Notes: a model not told the origin generated them from the letters alone. Counted from the stretch's first letter, positions 1 to 7,426 are shown. The stretch: DNA of 35,759 nt from Betaproteobacteria bacterium (GCA_903970275.1 CAJCIA010000179.1:1-35759), one strand, 5' to 3'. A program made the numbers and translations.

Positions 1-1
1 C

Positions 2-415
2 GGCAACAACCTCGCCGCGGAAAAAGGCGAGCACCAGCTCCGCTTCACCATTGACCGCGCCGCGGCGGATGACGCCGACGTCTGCTTCACCGCCGGCGCG
101 CTGCAGTACATCGAGGAACCCTTCGCCGACATCATCGCGCGCCTGCCCCGCCGCCCGCGCCACATTCTCCTCAACCGCGTCCCACTCTGGGATGGCGATC
201 CTTTCATCACGCTGCAAAATAACGGCGCCTGGACCGTCCCCTACAAGATCGACAACCGCGAGCAATTTGTCCAAAGCCTCCTCGCGCTCGGCTACGACCT
301 CATCGACCACTGGCGCACCAGCCGCACCCTCCAGGTTCTCACCAGCCCCGGGCACTTCGTCGAGAATTACCACGGCATGTACTTCCGCCTCGACGAAAGC
401 CACGAGCGGGAATAG
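2..415 (+). CDS. Methyltransferase, TIGR04325-like family (3' part only)
   Basis: The open frame enters from the left edge and ends at TAG 413-415, so only the C-terminal 137 residues are visible. They include ADVCFTAGALQYIEEPF, which resembles the end of a SAM-methyltransferase fold, then LNRVPLWDGDPFITLQNNG and a terminal YHGMYFRLDE. The 'LNR-P-L-G-P-F-TLQN' block and the terminal 'Y-G-YFR' are what I recall of the TIGR04325 (LIC12133-like) putative methyltransferases, which often lie in surface-glycan gene clusters. The SAM-binding glycine motif would be upstream of the window and cannot be checked. The acceptor substrate is unknown. The gene converges on a minus-strand gene, and the gap between them is filled by a palindromic repeat element. 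The family assignment is fairly secure; a role in glycan modification is inference. Confidence 0.75.
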   Translation, partial: GNNLAAEKGEHQLRFTIDRAAADDADVCFTAGALQYIEEPFADIIARLPRRPRHILLNRVPLWDGDPFITLQNNGAWTVPYKIDNREQFVQSLLALGYDLIDHWRTSRTLQVLTSPGHFVENYHGMYFRLDESHERE

Positions 416-425
416 GCGGCATCAG

Positions 426-609
426 GTAGCCGCCGTCGGCCCGACGGCGGTCGCGGCGAAAAAACTTCGCCCAGGCAAAACGCTCCTCTCCCGCGATCAA
501 CGATTCCTTTCGCCCGACCGCCCCACACCACTCCAAGAGGCGCGACCTAAAACTCCGCGCCCGCGCCGCCTCACACCCCGCGCCCCGCCGTCGGGCCGAC
601 GGCGGCTAC
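426..609. repeat. Compound palindromic element (REPIN-like) filling a convergent gene gap
   Basis: The 25 bases at 426-450 and 585-609 are exact reverse complements of each other, separated by 134 bases. Each arm is also nearly self-palindromic, with CCGCCGTCGG and CCGACGGCGG around a single C. The whole 184-bp unit begins 10 bases after one stop codon (415) and ends just before the stop of the opposing gene (611-613). It has no coding signal. The geometry resembles a doublet of REP sequences (REPIN) or a small MITE. It could also act as a bidirectional terminator, although no T-run follows. Confidence 0.8.
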
Positions 610-610
610 C

Positions 611-916
611 TTAATCCCGAGGCGCCGCCGCCCCTGCCGACTCATCCCAAAACTCCCAGATCATGCAAGGAATCTCCCGCGTCAACGTCCGCAGCGACCA
701 CGCCCCGTCCGGTAGCCCATCGACATAACGCTGCGGGTCCTCGCATTCCAGCAACCCCACCACCAGCGCACGGTTTTCTTCGAACCGCTCGCGATGCGGA
801 TGCTCCGGATGCTCCCAGACGTAAAGCAACCGTGGGCGGGTTTCAGGCGATTGCCAGAGCACCCGTCCATAGTGCAGCCGCGCCAGGTCCTCTAAGTCGT
901 AACGCAGCGCGGGCAT
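611..916 (-). CDS. Small protein of unknown function
   Basis: I do not recognise this 101-residue protein. It is acidic and Trp-rich, with segments such as LLYVWEHPEHPHRERFEENR and IPCMIWEFWDES. No membrane segment or signal peptide is seen. I chose ATG 914-916 because it lies 8 bases after the TAA (925-927) of the upstream nucleotidyltransferase-like gene. An in-frame ATG at 950-952 would add 12 residues and overlap that gene by 28 bases. Tight spacing puts it as the last gene of a minus-strand set with mqnD. The upstream gene ends rather abruptly, so a frameshift joining the two frames cannot be excluded. The stop codon abuts the palindromic arm at 585-609. Confidence 0.55.
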   Translation of the reverse strand: MPALRYDLEDLARLHYGRVLWQSPETRPRLLYVWEHPEHPHRERFEENRALVVGLLECEDPQRYVDGLPDGAWSLRTLTREIPCMIWEFWDESAGAAAPRD

Positions 917-924
917 GTACGATT

Positions 925-1374
925 TTAACACAATCCGAGGCGATGTGCCCACTCCGCATGCGCCACATCACGCGCTTCGCCCCTGGCTATTTTGGGCACC
1001 AGCAAATCCTCGGGCGCAGGAACAATCACGTGGAGCCGGCCATAATCTTTCTTCTCTGAGCGATCACGCCAGTCGGCGGGAAGATGGGACAGGGCATCTG
1101 GGGGCATCAAATTCACGTGCCATCCGTGCTTTCGTTCAAACGCGGATCCGATGTGCGCTTCGTATCCGAGCGCCGCGACCTCCTCGCTCGTCGTGATTGG
1201 GTCCACGTCCATGCTGTTTTCCGGTAGCGGCATTTCGATGCCACGCTGCGCGGCATGCCACAGCAACGCGCCCGATCCGATCAGGATCATTTCGGCCGGG
1301 CTCTGAACACGCGTGCCCCAATCAGCCAGCCAAGCCTCCACCTGCGACGGATACTTCAGCTCACGTCGCGGCAT
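925..1374 (-). CDS. Nucleotidyltransferase-like protein (DUF6036/AbiEii-like)
   Basis: This 149-residue protein has the layout of small nucleotidyltransferase-fold proteins: an early glycine/serine loop (MILIGSGALLWH, about residues 29-40), then an acidic pair in SMDVDPITT, then HVNLMPPDAL and a late PEDLLVPKIARGEARD segment. The last block, a helix with 'DLL-PK-ARGE-RD', is the feature that most resembles the DUF6036 and type IV antitoxin/AbiEii-like families. The third acidic position appears to be Asn (HVNL), so catalysis is doubtful. It starts 3 bases after the mqnD stop, so it is probably co-transcribed with mqnD. No partner toxin is recognised unless the small downstream gene is one. 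The family call is moderate and any function is unproven. Confidence 0.55.
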   Translation of the reverse strand: MPRRELKYPSQVEAWLADWGTRVQSPAEMILIGSGALLWHAAQRGIEMPLPENSMDVDPITTSEEVAALGYEAHIGSAFERKHGWHVNLMPPDALSHLPADWRDRSEKKDYGRLHVIVPAPEDLLVPKIARGEARDVAHAEWAHRLGLC

Positions 1375-1377
1375 GGC

Positions 1378-2217
1378 CTACACGAACTCCAGCTCCACCG
1401 GCGCGGGCAGCAGCCCCGCCGCGTAGCCGCGATCCAAAAACTCCCGCACGCCGCGCCGGCCGCGCTCGCCGTAATCCAGCGTCAGCTCGTTCACGTACAT
1501 GCCGATGAACTTGTCCGCCAGCGCGCGATCCAGCCCGCGGCCCAGCGGCAGCGCGTGCTCCACGCCCGCCACGCGATCCTCCAGCCCGTACTTGATGCTC
1601 GCATAAAGAATTTCCGACAGCTCCGCGATTCGCGCCGCGCCCAGCGACTTCTTCACCGCGTTGCCGCCCAGCGGCAGCGGGAGCCCGCCCGTCTCCGCAA
1701 ACCACCACTGCCCCAGGTCCGCGCTCAGTGCAAAACCCTCGCCCGCGTAGGTCAGCTGCCCCTCGTGGATGATCAGCCCCAGGTCCGCCTCGCCGCGCCG
1801 CAGCGCGTCAAAGATCTCGTCAAACGGCACCACCACAAAATTCAGCTCCTCCTGGCGCTTGCCCAGGAAAAGCTGGAGCGAAAGAAACGCGCTCGTCATG
1901 AGTCCCGGCACCGCAATCTTCACCCGCGCCATCTCCTCGCGCGGCACCACGCGGCGCCCCACCAGCATCGGCCCGTAATTATCGCCCATGCTCGCCCCGC
2001 TCCGCAACAGCGCATAATCCTTCAGCACGTAGGCGTAGGCGTGGATGGAAATCGCCGTGATATCCAGCTCCGCCCGCAACGCCCGCTCATTCAGCGTCTG
2101 GATGTCCTGCAGGATGTGCTGGAACTCGTACCCCGGCGTCGGCAACAGGTGCTTCGCCAGCGCGTAAAACATGAACGCATCATCCGGATCGGGCGAATGC
2201 CCCAGCGTCAACTTCAT
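1378..2217 (-). CDS. mqnD: 1,4-dihydroxy-6-naphthoate synthase (futalosine menaquinone pathway)
   Basis: MqnD converts cyclic dehypoxanthinyl futalosine to 1,4-dihydroxy-6-naphthoate, a late step of the futalosine route to menaquinone. The 279-residue protein has the periplasmic-binding-protein-like fold of this family: it opens with LTLGHSPDPDDAFMFYAL, continues with the Ser/Thr-containing VPGLMTSAFL segment near residues 103-112, and carries IIHEGQLTYAGEGF with His151 in the position of the proposed catalytic His of Thermus MqnD. Length is normal for the family. No other mqn gene lies in the window, so the pathway genes are probably scattered. The next gene starts 3 bases after the stop. 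No Shine-Dalgarno is evident. Confusion with MqnA is unlikely because of the HEGQLTY motif. Confidence 0.88.
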   Translation of the reverse strand: MKLTLGHSPDPDDAFMFYALAKHLLPTPGYEFQHILQDIQTLNERALRAELDITAISIHAYAYVLKDYALLRSGASMGDNYGPMLVGRRVVPREEMARVKIAVPGLMTSAFLSLQLFLGKRQEELNFVVVPFDEIFDALRRGEADLGLIIHEGQLTYAGEGFALSADLGQWWFAETGGLPLPLGGNAVKKSLGAARIAELSEILYASIKYGLEDRVAGVEHALPLGRGLDRALADKFIGMYVNELTLDYGERGRRGVREFLDRGYAAGLLPAPVELEFV

Positions 2218-2447
2218 CGCGCAAGCCTACGCGCGTCAAAGGCTCCAACAAGCCGAGTTTGCGCGACCGTGCTAGGGCCGGTCCGCCAGACGAAGCGCAG
2301 AGGGGTTGATGCATCCCAACTAGATCGCGCCTCGACTAGGGGCGAATTCCTTCGCGCCACGGACGGCAGCCAACCGTACTTCGTAACAGGAACGCGACGT
2401 AACCACGATCTGCAGGCCATTCTTACCCGCGATTAGACAGCGTGCGT

Positions 2448-2455
2448 GCCGATAA
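2448..2455 (+). promoter_or_regulatory. Candidate sigma-28 -10 element
   Basis: GCCGATAA matches the -10 consensus of FliA-type promoters exactly and lies upstream of the operon that encodes a FliA-type sigma factor. No TAAA is found at the expected 15-base spacing (2429-2432 reads GCGA), which weakens the case. If real it would give a leader of about 200 bases and positive autoregulation. Confidence 0.25.
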
Positions 2456-2506
2456 TATGTCCAGGATCACTAATCAACAGCGGAATAAAAGGCACTATTT
2501 TCCTAC

Positions 2507-2530
2507 TCTTTCTTACCAAAACGGTAAAAA
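2507..2530. promoter_or_regulatory. Imperfect palindrome, possible operator
   Basis: TTACC (2513-2517) and GGTAA (2523-2527) are separated by AAAAC. The pairing extends outward through CTTT and AAAG with one bulged base. No T-run follows, so a terminator is unlikely. The position upstream of the motility operon would suit a regulator site. No regulator can be named. Confidence 0.3.
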
Positions 2531-2625
2531 GTTCTCTATGGAGTGTGTTTCAAGCGGACACTGTAATTCTGTAAGTCGTTTATTTGGAGGCATCTGTCGA
2601 AATATGTAGAGCGTGCTGACACGGG

Positions 2626-2641
2626 TGGCCCTTTCCGTGCA
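2626..2641 (+). promoter_or_regulatory. Candidate sigma-54 -24/-12 promoter
   Basis: TGGCCC at 2626-2631 and GTGCA at 2637-2641 place GG and GC at the fixed sigma-54 spacing and match most of the TGGCAC-N5-TTGCA core. Transcription would start near 2652. That is only about 4 bases before the ATG at 2656, so either the transcript is nearly leaderless or the first gene begins at the later ATG 2695. Flagellar genes are often sigma-54 dependent, which makes the location suggestive. Confidence 0.35.
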
Positions 2642-2655
2642 TTACGGACGGTGCC

Positions 2656-2934
2656 ATGCGAAACAGGATCCCGTCCTTCATCTCACGCATTTCGATGTCT
2701 TTGGCGCTGATTGGCGCATTCATCGGGGTGGCGATTAGTTACAACAACGGCGACGCGATTGGCTGGTCGTTGTTGCGGGGGGCGGTCCTCTTCCTGGCGT
2801 TCGGACTCGTGAGCCGCTGGTGGCTCGGGAGCATGGCCAAGGCCTGGCTGGAAAGCCGGCTCGAAGCCCTTCAGGCAAAAACAAAGTCCGCGGAAACCCC
2901 GGTCCCCGTTCGCGCGGGCCGCGCGGCGAACTAA
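2656..2934 (+). CDS. Small two-helix membrane protein heading the motility operon
   Basis: I do not recognise the family. The 92-residue protein has two likely membrane helices, about residues 14-29 (SLALIGAFIGVAISY) and 39-56 (SLLRGAVLFLAFGLVSRW). They are joined by a short polar turn, and a basic, probably cytoplasmic tail carries a short amphipathic helix (AKAWLESRLEALQAKTK). It lies 27 bases upstream of the sigma-28 gene in the same direction, so a motility-related role is likely but unproven. The start is uncertain: ATG 2656 has no good ribosome site, and ATG 2695 (13th codon) would remove a basic leader yet keep both helices. A candidate sigma-54 promoter directly precedes it. Confidence 0.65.
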   Translation: MRNRIPSFISRISMSLALIGAFIGVAISYNNGDAIGWSLLRGAVLFLAFGLVSRWWLGSMAKAWLESRLEALQAKTKSAETPVPVRAGRAAN

Positions 2935-2961
2935 CCCGTCAGCTAACAGGAGAGCACCCCC

Positions 2962-3744
2962 ATGATCGCAACCCAAACCCAGGAACTGACGCAGGACTGG
3001 CAGACAGATGCCGCCATCGTCGCCGACACGCAACCGCAGGAGCGCGACGAAAAAATCCGCAGCCTGCTCTACCTCGTCCAGCACATTGCCGGGCGCGTCG
3101 TGGCCAAGCTGCCCGCCCATGTGGCCAAGGAAGATCTGATCAGCGCCGGCGTAGTCGGGCTGATCGATGCGGTGGATCGCTTCGACACGTCGAAGGGCTG
3201 CAGCCTCAAGACCTACGCCAGCCTGCGCATTCACGGCGCCATGGTGGATGAGCTGCGCCGGCAGGATTGGGTGCCGCGCACGGTGCATCGCGACGAGAAG
3301 ATTTACGACGCGGCCAACGATAAGCTCGCCCAGAAGCTCGGCCGCCAGCCCGACCCGGAGGAAATCCGCCAGGAGCTCGGCATGACCCCCGAAGCCTTTG
3401 AGGCGTTCCAGGAGCGCACGCAAACCATCCCCAGTTTCTCGCTCAACGAAGCGTGGAGCGACGAGGACGGCAACTCCATCGACCGCGGCGAGTGCATGGC
3501 CAGCACGGCCACTCCCACGGCCTTTGAGGAAATGCTGCGCGAGGAAGACCGCGCCCTGCTGCGCGAGGAGCTGAACAAGCTGCCGCGCGCCGAGAAGATC
3601 GTGCTCTGCCTCTACTACATGGAGGACCTGCGTCTGAAGGAAATCGCGCTGATCCTGGAAGTCTCCGAGTCGCGCGTCTCGCAGATCCACACGGAAGCCA
3701 TGCGCAAGATCACGGCCGCGATGAAGAAGGCCCACGCCTCCTAA
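2962..3744 (+). CDS. fliA: RNA polymerase sigma factor, FliA (sigma-28) type
   Basis: This is the sigma factor that directs RNA polymerase to late flagellar promoters. The 260-residue protein has region 2 at about residues 55-105 (EDLISAGVVGLIDAVDRFD, then KTYASLRIHGAMVDELRRQD, the FliA/WhiG signature), region 3 at about 107-160 and region 4 at about 208-255 (LPRAEKIVLCLYYMEDL, then the helix-turn-helix LKEIALILEVSESRVSQIH). It starts at ATG 2962, which is preceded by AGGAGAG at 2948-2954, one of the few good Shine-Dalgarno sites in the window. motA follows after 21 bases. The nearby GCCGATAA octamer would allow autoregulation. No anti-sigma factor FlgM is seen here. A WhiG-like sporulation role is unlikely beside stator genes. 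Confidence 0.92.
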   Translation: MIATQTQELTQDWQTDAAIVADTQPQERDEKIRSLLYLVQHIAGRVVAKLPAHVAKEDLISAGVVGLIDAVDRFDTSKGCSLKTYASLRIHGAMVDELRRQDWVPRTVHRDEKIYDAANDKLAQKLGRQPDPEEIRQELGMTPEAFEAFQERTQTIPSFSLNEAWSDEDGNSIDRGECMASTATPTAFEEMLREEDRALLREELNKLPRAEKIVLCLYYMEDLRLKEIALILEVSESRVSQIHTEAMRKITAAMKKAHAS

Positions 3745-3765
3745 ACCCTTCCCCTCCTCGCCCCC

Positions 3766-4626
3766 ATGCTCATCTTCGTTGGCTGGATCATCGTGTGCGT
3801 GGCCATGCTCGGCGGGTTCGTCTACTCGGGCGGCCACCCGGCATCGCTCTTCGTCGTCGGCGAGTACGCCATCATCCTCGGCATCTTCATCGGCTACATT
3901 GTGGCCTCTTCCAGCATGCCGGTGCTGAAGCGGATGCTCTCCTCCGTCCTGCAGGTGCTGAAGGGCTCGCCCTACACCCAAAAGCGCTACATCGAGCTCA
4001 TTCAGGCCATCTACCAGGTGCTGGTGCTGGCGCGCGAGAACGGCGTCATCGGCCTGGAGGAACACCTGCTTAATCCCAAGCAGAGCTCGATCTTCACGCG
4101 CTATCCGAGCTTCCTCAACGACTATCACGCCGTCCACTTCCTGCAGGACACCTTTCGCCCGCTGCTCGACGGCAAGGCCAAGCCCGAGGAGCTCTCGCGC
4201 TCGGTGGAGATGCAGCTGGACAACTTTTTCGCCATGCACTCGCAGCCCACCGCCGTACTGACCAAGGCCAGCGACGCGCTGCCCGCCATCGGCATCGTTG
4301 CGGCCGTGCTTGGCATCGTCATCACCATGGGCTCCATCGCCGGGGACAAGATGGAGATCGGCGAGCACGTGGCCCACGCGCTGGTCGGCACGTTCCTTGG
4401 CCTGCTGCTCAGCTACGGCTTCACGCAGCCGCTCATCAATCGCATCGAGACCATGCATGAGGAAGAGATCAGCTACCTCGCCGTCATCGGCCGCATGGTC
4501 GTGAGCTACGCGCTCGGCTCCCCGCCCATGGCCGCCGCGGAAACCGGCCGCCTCACGATCCCCGTCCAGCACCAGCCGAGTTGCGAGTCGATGGAAGCGC
4601 AGCTCAAGAGCACCACCTCGTCATGA
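3766..4626 (+). CDS. motA: Flagellar motor stator protein MotA
   Basis: MotA forms the proton- or sodium-driven stator channel with MotB in the inner membrane and pushes on FliG. The 286-residue sequence has the usual four membrane helices, two near the N-terminus (about 2-20 and 31-48) and two at about 172-192 and 202-222. Pro173 (ALPAIGIV) and Pro222 (TQPLINRI) fall at the same numbers as the essential prolines of E. coli MotA. Arg90 and Glu98/Glu99 sit where the FliG-contacting charges are expected. Its final bases overlap the motB start as ATGA (4623-4626), indicating translational coupling. The coupling ion cannot be decided from sequence alone. Confidence 0.95.
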   Translation: MLIFVGWIIVCVAMLGGFVYSGGHPASLFVVGEYAIILGIFIGYIVASSSMPVLKRMLSSVLQVLKGSPYTQKRYIELIQAIYQVLVLARENGVIGLEEHLLNPKQSSIFTRYPSFLNDYHAVHFLQDTFRPLLDGKAKPEELSRSVEMQLDNFFAMHSQPTAVLTKASDALPAIGIVAAVLGIVITMGSIAGDKMEIGEHVAHALVGTFLGLLLSYGFTQPLINRIETMHEEEISYLAVIGRMVVSYALGSPPMAAAETGRLTIPVQHQPSCESMEAQLKSTTSS

Positions 4627-5411
4627 GCCGGAATAGGCGAGGCCATGGCGGCGGAGGTCACCACGGCGGCTCGTGGAAGGTCGCCTATGCCGACTTTGTG
4701 ACCTCCATGATGGCGCTGTTCCTCGTGCTTTGGCTCGTGGGCAGCGACCAGGAAACGCGCCTCGCCGTGCAGCGCTATTTCCGCGGCGAGATCACCAAGC
4801 AGGGCAAGGACGGCACGCAGAATTACTCCAAGCAGCAGCCCTTCGCCAACCAAGCCAAGGACCGCGCCAGCCGCAATCTCGTCGAGCAGGAAAACATGAA
4901 GCGCGAGCTCGAGCGCCTGCGCGAGCAGCTCAACACCTCCAGCGAAAATGGCGACGACCTTATCCGCTACCAGTTCCTGGCCGACGGCGTGCGCATCACG
5001 GTGATCGACAGCAACGCCAAGCCCTTCTTCGATCCCGGCACCGCGCACCTGACCAGCTACGGCACCTGGGTGCTGAAGACGACCGCTTGGTATCTCGACC
5101 GCTTTCCTTTTCAGCTTGAGGTCGAGGGCCACACGCAAAAGGGCGCGGAGATCGCGGGCACGCCCTCAACCGGCGGCGGCGACCAGCCCAACCAAAATTG
5201 GGATATTTCCACCACGCGCGCCATCGCCGCCCGCGACACGCTGCAGGATTCCGGCCTGCAGCCGGAACGCTTCTGGCGCGTCATCGGTTATTCCGACCGC
5301 GTGCCCCTCGAGGGCCTCAAGCCCGAGGCGGAAGAAAATCGCCGCATTACCATCGTCGCTCGGCTCAAGCCCGATGAAGTGAGCGACGCCATCCGCAGCA
5401 CGCCCGAGTAA
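4623..5411 (+). CDS. motB: Flagellar motor stator protein MotB
   Basis: MotB is the ion-binding, peptidoglycan-anchored partner of MotA. The 262-residue protein opens with a Gly/His/Arg-rich tail, then WKVAYADFVTSMMALFLVLW, a single membrane helix in which Asp24 is the conserved ion-carrying Asp (Asp32 in E. coli). A plug/linker follows, and the C-terminal OmpA-like domain spans about residues 110-250, with FFDPGTAHLTSYG, VEGHTQ and TRAIAARDTLQDSGL, ending with EENRRITI. I place the start at ATG 4623, which overlaps the motA stop as ATGA, rather than at an upstream in-frame ATG (4581) inside motA. The His-rich N-terminus (HGGGGHHGG) is slightly unusual. Confidence 0.95.
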   Translation: MSRNRRGHGGGGHHGGSWKVAYADFVTSMMALFLVLWLVGSDQETRLAVQRYFRGEITKQGKDGTQNYSKQQPFANQAKDRASRNLVEQENMKRELERLREQLNTSSENGDDLIRYQFLADGVRITVIDSNAKPFFDPGTAHLTSYGTWVLKTTAWYLDRFPFQLEVEGHTQKGAEIAGTPSTGGGDQPNQNWDISTTRAIAARDTLQDSGLQPERFWRVIGYSDRVPLEGLKPEAEENRRITIVARLKPDEVSDAIRSTPE

Positions 5412-5435
5412 ACACCCCTCCATCCCCACATCCTC

Positions 5436-5711
5436 ATGGCCACCTTCGATCGCGGTTCCAAGATTCCTTCTGCCTGTTTCGCGCCGGAACCCACCGCGTA
5501 TTCCGTCCGCGTGATCAAGGCTGCCGACGCCGACGTGCACCTCGCACCCGAGCACAAGACTCACGCTCATTCCCCGAAGGAACCGCGCCAGCCCACCGAG
5601 GTTCGCCTCGTCGCCACGGGCCCCGATTACTGCGATCTCGAACTCGTCTGCGGCTGCGGCGAAGTGACGCGCTTCCGCGCGTGGAATACGCCCGGCGCCG
5701 CGGCCGCCTGA
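5436..5711 (+). CDS. Small Cys-containing protein, last gene of the motility operon
   Basis: This 91-residue soluble protein is not recognised. The first 50 residues are rich in Pro, Ala and His (PEHKTHAHSPKEPRQP) and look disordered. The C-terminal part forms a compact segment, VRLVATGPDYCDLELVCGCGEVTRFRAWN, with three Cys in a C-x5-C-x-C arrangement that could bind a metal or iron. It follows motB by 24 bases and its stop is 4 bases from the end of a convergent gene. Membership of the motility operon is inferred from spacing. The codon pattern is consistent with real coding sequence. Confidence 0.6.
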   Translation: MATFDRGSKIPSACFAPEPTAYSVRVIKAADADVHLAPEHKTHAHSPKEPRQPTEVRLVATGPDYCDLELVCGCGEVTRFRAWNTPGAAAA

Positions 5712-5715
5712 CGCG

Positions 5716-7326
5716 TCACGGCGTCAGCCAGCGCCGTAGCCCCGCGCCGGGAGAAGACTCCGCGTGCATGAGCGCGACGCGTCGCAGGGTCAGCTCGCCC
5801 GTTTTGTAATAGGTAAACGCGATGGTGTCGCCGGTGTGAATGCGCTTGGCGCGGAAGATCAGCGAAACGTCGTACGGTCCCGTGCCCTGCTGGCTCATGT
5901 AATAGTCGACCGGCTCCGACAGGGTCGCGCCGTTAAGCGTCATGCCGAACTTGTGATTGGCCTCGGCCGTCGAGCCGAACCCGTCCGGCGCCTTTTGGAA
6001 GAAGAGCCGCATGTCCTCGATCGGGCCCACGTCGCGTTGCATCGTCACCGTCGCGTGGAATGTCTCGTCCTGGTAGCTCGTGGTGAGCACCAACGGTGAG
6101 CCCGGGTCATCGCTCGCCGCAACTTCCACGCTCTTGAAGCCGACGCCTGCCGCGAGCACGACCGGCATGAGCAGCGCCGCTACATAGACTGGGCGGGCTA
6201 GCGTCAACGGCGCCTGCCGAAAACTCAGGTAAGTAAAAAAGATCAGCCACGGCATCATCCACCAGTAGTAGTGGAATGACGTATACATCCAGGAGAACGC
6301 CGGGCTGTTGACCACGTCGTAGGACAGGTAGAAGCCGAGCGTGAGCAGGATGGCAAGATACAGGCCCCACACTGCCGGCCCGCACACGCGCAGCAACGAA
6401 AGCACGCCCGGACCCATCAGTAACAAATAGGGAAAACGCTCCAGGATCTGATGTGGCCGGGAACCAATCGGCATGATCGACGCACCGGTGAGAAACGTGC
6501 CGTCGCAGAAGAGCTGATAGAATTTCAGCAGCGGATGGTCATAGCTGAAATGGCCCCGCTCCGCCGTCACGTACGGCGAAACCGGCGCGCCATAAAGATA
6601 GAAGTTGATGGAGACGATTACCGCGGCCGCGCTCGTCACCGCTCCCAGAAAAAGACCCAGCGCACGCCATTTTCGCGGATCGCGCCAGAGCAAGGCCGCG
6701 ACGAGGAAGAGCGGCGCCAGCGCGATCAATTCATTCGGCCGGGCCAGCAGGGCAAAGCTCGTCGCGGCCGCAGCCACGGCGAAGCGCGGCAGGCTCGGTC
6801 GGGCGAACACCATCAAATAGGCCGACAGGTAAATGGCCGCGTAGGCCGGCATGGTGTTCCACGGCACCACCAGGCAGCGCTCGCGGAGCACGTCATCGGC
6901 AAAGACGACCGCAAACGCCACCAGCAGCCACGCTTCCGCGCGGCTCATGACATGGCGGCAGCTCGCGAAAAACGCGCCGAGCATCACCAGCACTAGAAAC
7001 AGATCCGGAATGAGGAAGGTGTGCCGCGGCAGCAGGTAGTGAAACGGTGCACCCAGCGCCAGGTAGCCGATCCAGTACGCATTCGGCTTCAGCTCGCCAT
7101 GTGCGAGATCGATGGCGCCGTTGAGATACCGCATCTGGTCCGCCCCCGCGAGCCAGGTATAAACATCGTTCTTCGGATCACCCGGAACCCACACGCTGTG
7201 AAAGTAGGTGTGCAAATACCACGCTGCGGCCGCGCATAGAAAGATCAGCCCGCTCCCATCAAACAGCGAAATTTCGGCCGGCGCTTCGCGGCGAAAGAAA
7301 GACCGCACGATCGGTGCAACGCGCAT
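5716..7326 (-). CDS. GT-C-like polytopic membrane protein with C-terminal soluble domain
   Basis: This 536-residue protein has about ten hydrophobic helices over residues 25-400, then a soluble tail of about 130 residues (from SVEVAASDD to the end) predicted by eye to be beta-rich. The N-terminal periplasmic-loop-like segment PGDPKNDVYTWLAGADQMRYLNG, with an early acidic residue, is typical of GT-C membrane glycosyltransferases (GT39/GT83 type) that use polyprenyl-phosphate sugars. I cannot assign a sugar. The gene lies downstream of another GT-C-like gene and of a gene resembling polyprenol-phosphate-sugar synthases, which fits supply of a lipid-linked donor. The start is ATG 7324-7326. A membrane protein of unknown non-enzymatic role is the alternative. 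Confidence 0.65.
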   Translation of the reverse strand: MRVAPIVRSFFRREAPAEISLFDGSGLIFLCAAAAWYLHTYFHSVWVPGDPKNDVYTWLAGADQMRYLNGAIDLAHGELKPNAYWIGYLALGAPFHYLLPRHTFLIPDLFLVLVMLGAFFASCRHVMSRAEAWLLVAFAVVFADDVLRERCLVVPWNTMPAYAAIYLSAYLMVFARPSLPRFAVAAAATSFALLARPNELIALAPLFLVAALLWRDPRKWRALGLFLGAVTSAAAVIVSINFYLYGAPVSPYVTAERGHFSYDHPLLKFYQLFCDGTFLTGASIMPIGSRPHQILERFPYLLLMGPGVLSLLRVCGPAVWGLYLAILLTLGFYLSYDVVNSPAFSWMYTSFHYYWWMMPWLIFFTYLSFRQAPLTLARPVYVAALLMPVVLAAGVGFKSVEVAASDDPGSPLVLTTSYQDETFHATVTMQRDVGPIEDMRLFFQKAPDGFGSTAEANHKFGMTLNGATLSEPVDYYMSQQGTGPYDVSLIFRAKRIHTGDTIAFTYYKTGELTLRRVALMHAESSPGAGLRRWLTP

Positions 7327-7397
7327 CCGCGCAGCTTAGGTCAGGCGTCCATCGTGTCGTGCGAAAATCGACGATTCCTTTCGCGGGCTCCCGCTGT

Positions 7398-7426
7398 CTG
7401 TAGCGGCGGCCTACGACCGCCGGCGC
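7398..7426. repeat. Dispersed palindromic repeat, copy 1
   Basis: CTGTAGCGGCGG, a short centre and CCGCCG form a hairpin in the gap between two minus-strand genes. Closely similar copies occur at 32716-32742 and 35711-35737. Just upstream (about 7372-7385) is ACGATTCCTTTCGC, which is also found inside the 426-609 element. Confidence 0.75.

Larger units (their letters stand above)
2218..2655. other. Non-coding spacer between mqnD and the motility operon
   Basis: No convincing coding frame is seen across these 438 bases. The part around 2440-2600 is clearly richer in A and T than the flanking genes, as expected for a promoter region. It holds an exact GCCGATAA octamer (2448-2455), an imperfect palindrome around 2507-2530, and a sigma-54-like TGGC/TGC pair (2626-2640). 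The mqnD promoter must also lie here, at the left end, but no clear -35/-10 pair was found. Confidence 0.6.

Noticed and set aside
1255-2436. 393-codon plus-strand frame opposite mqnD
   Set aside because: Arg, Gln and His rich with no motif; mqnD on the other strand is clear.
2683-4572. 629-codon minus-strand open frame opposite the fliA and motA genes
   Set aside because: Its protein is rich in Ala, Gly, His and Asp with no domain, and it lies fully antisense to strongly supported genes. Long antisense frames are common at this GC content.
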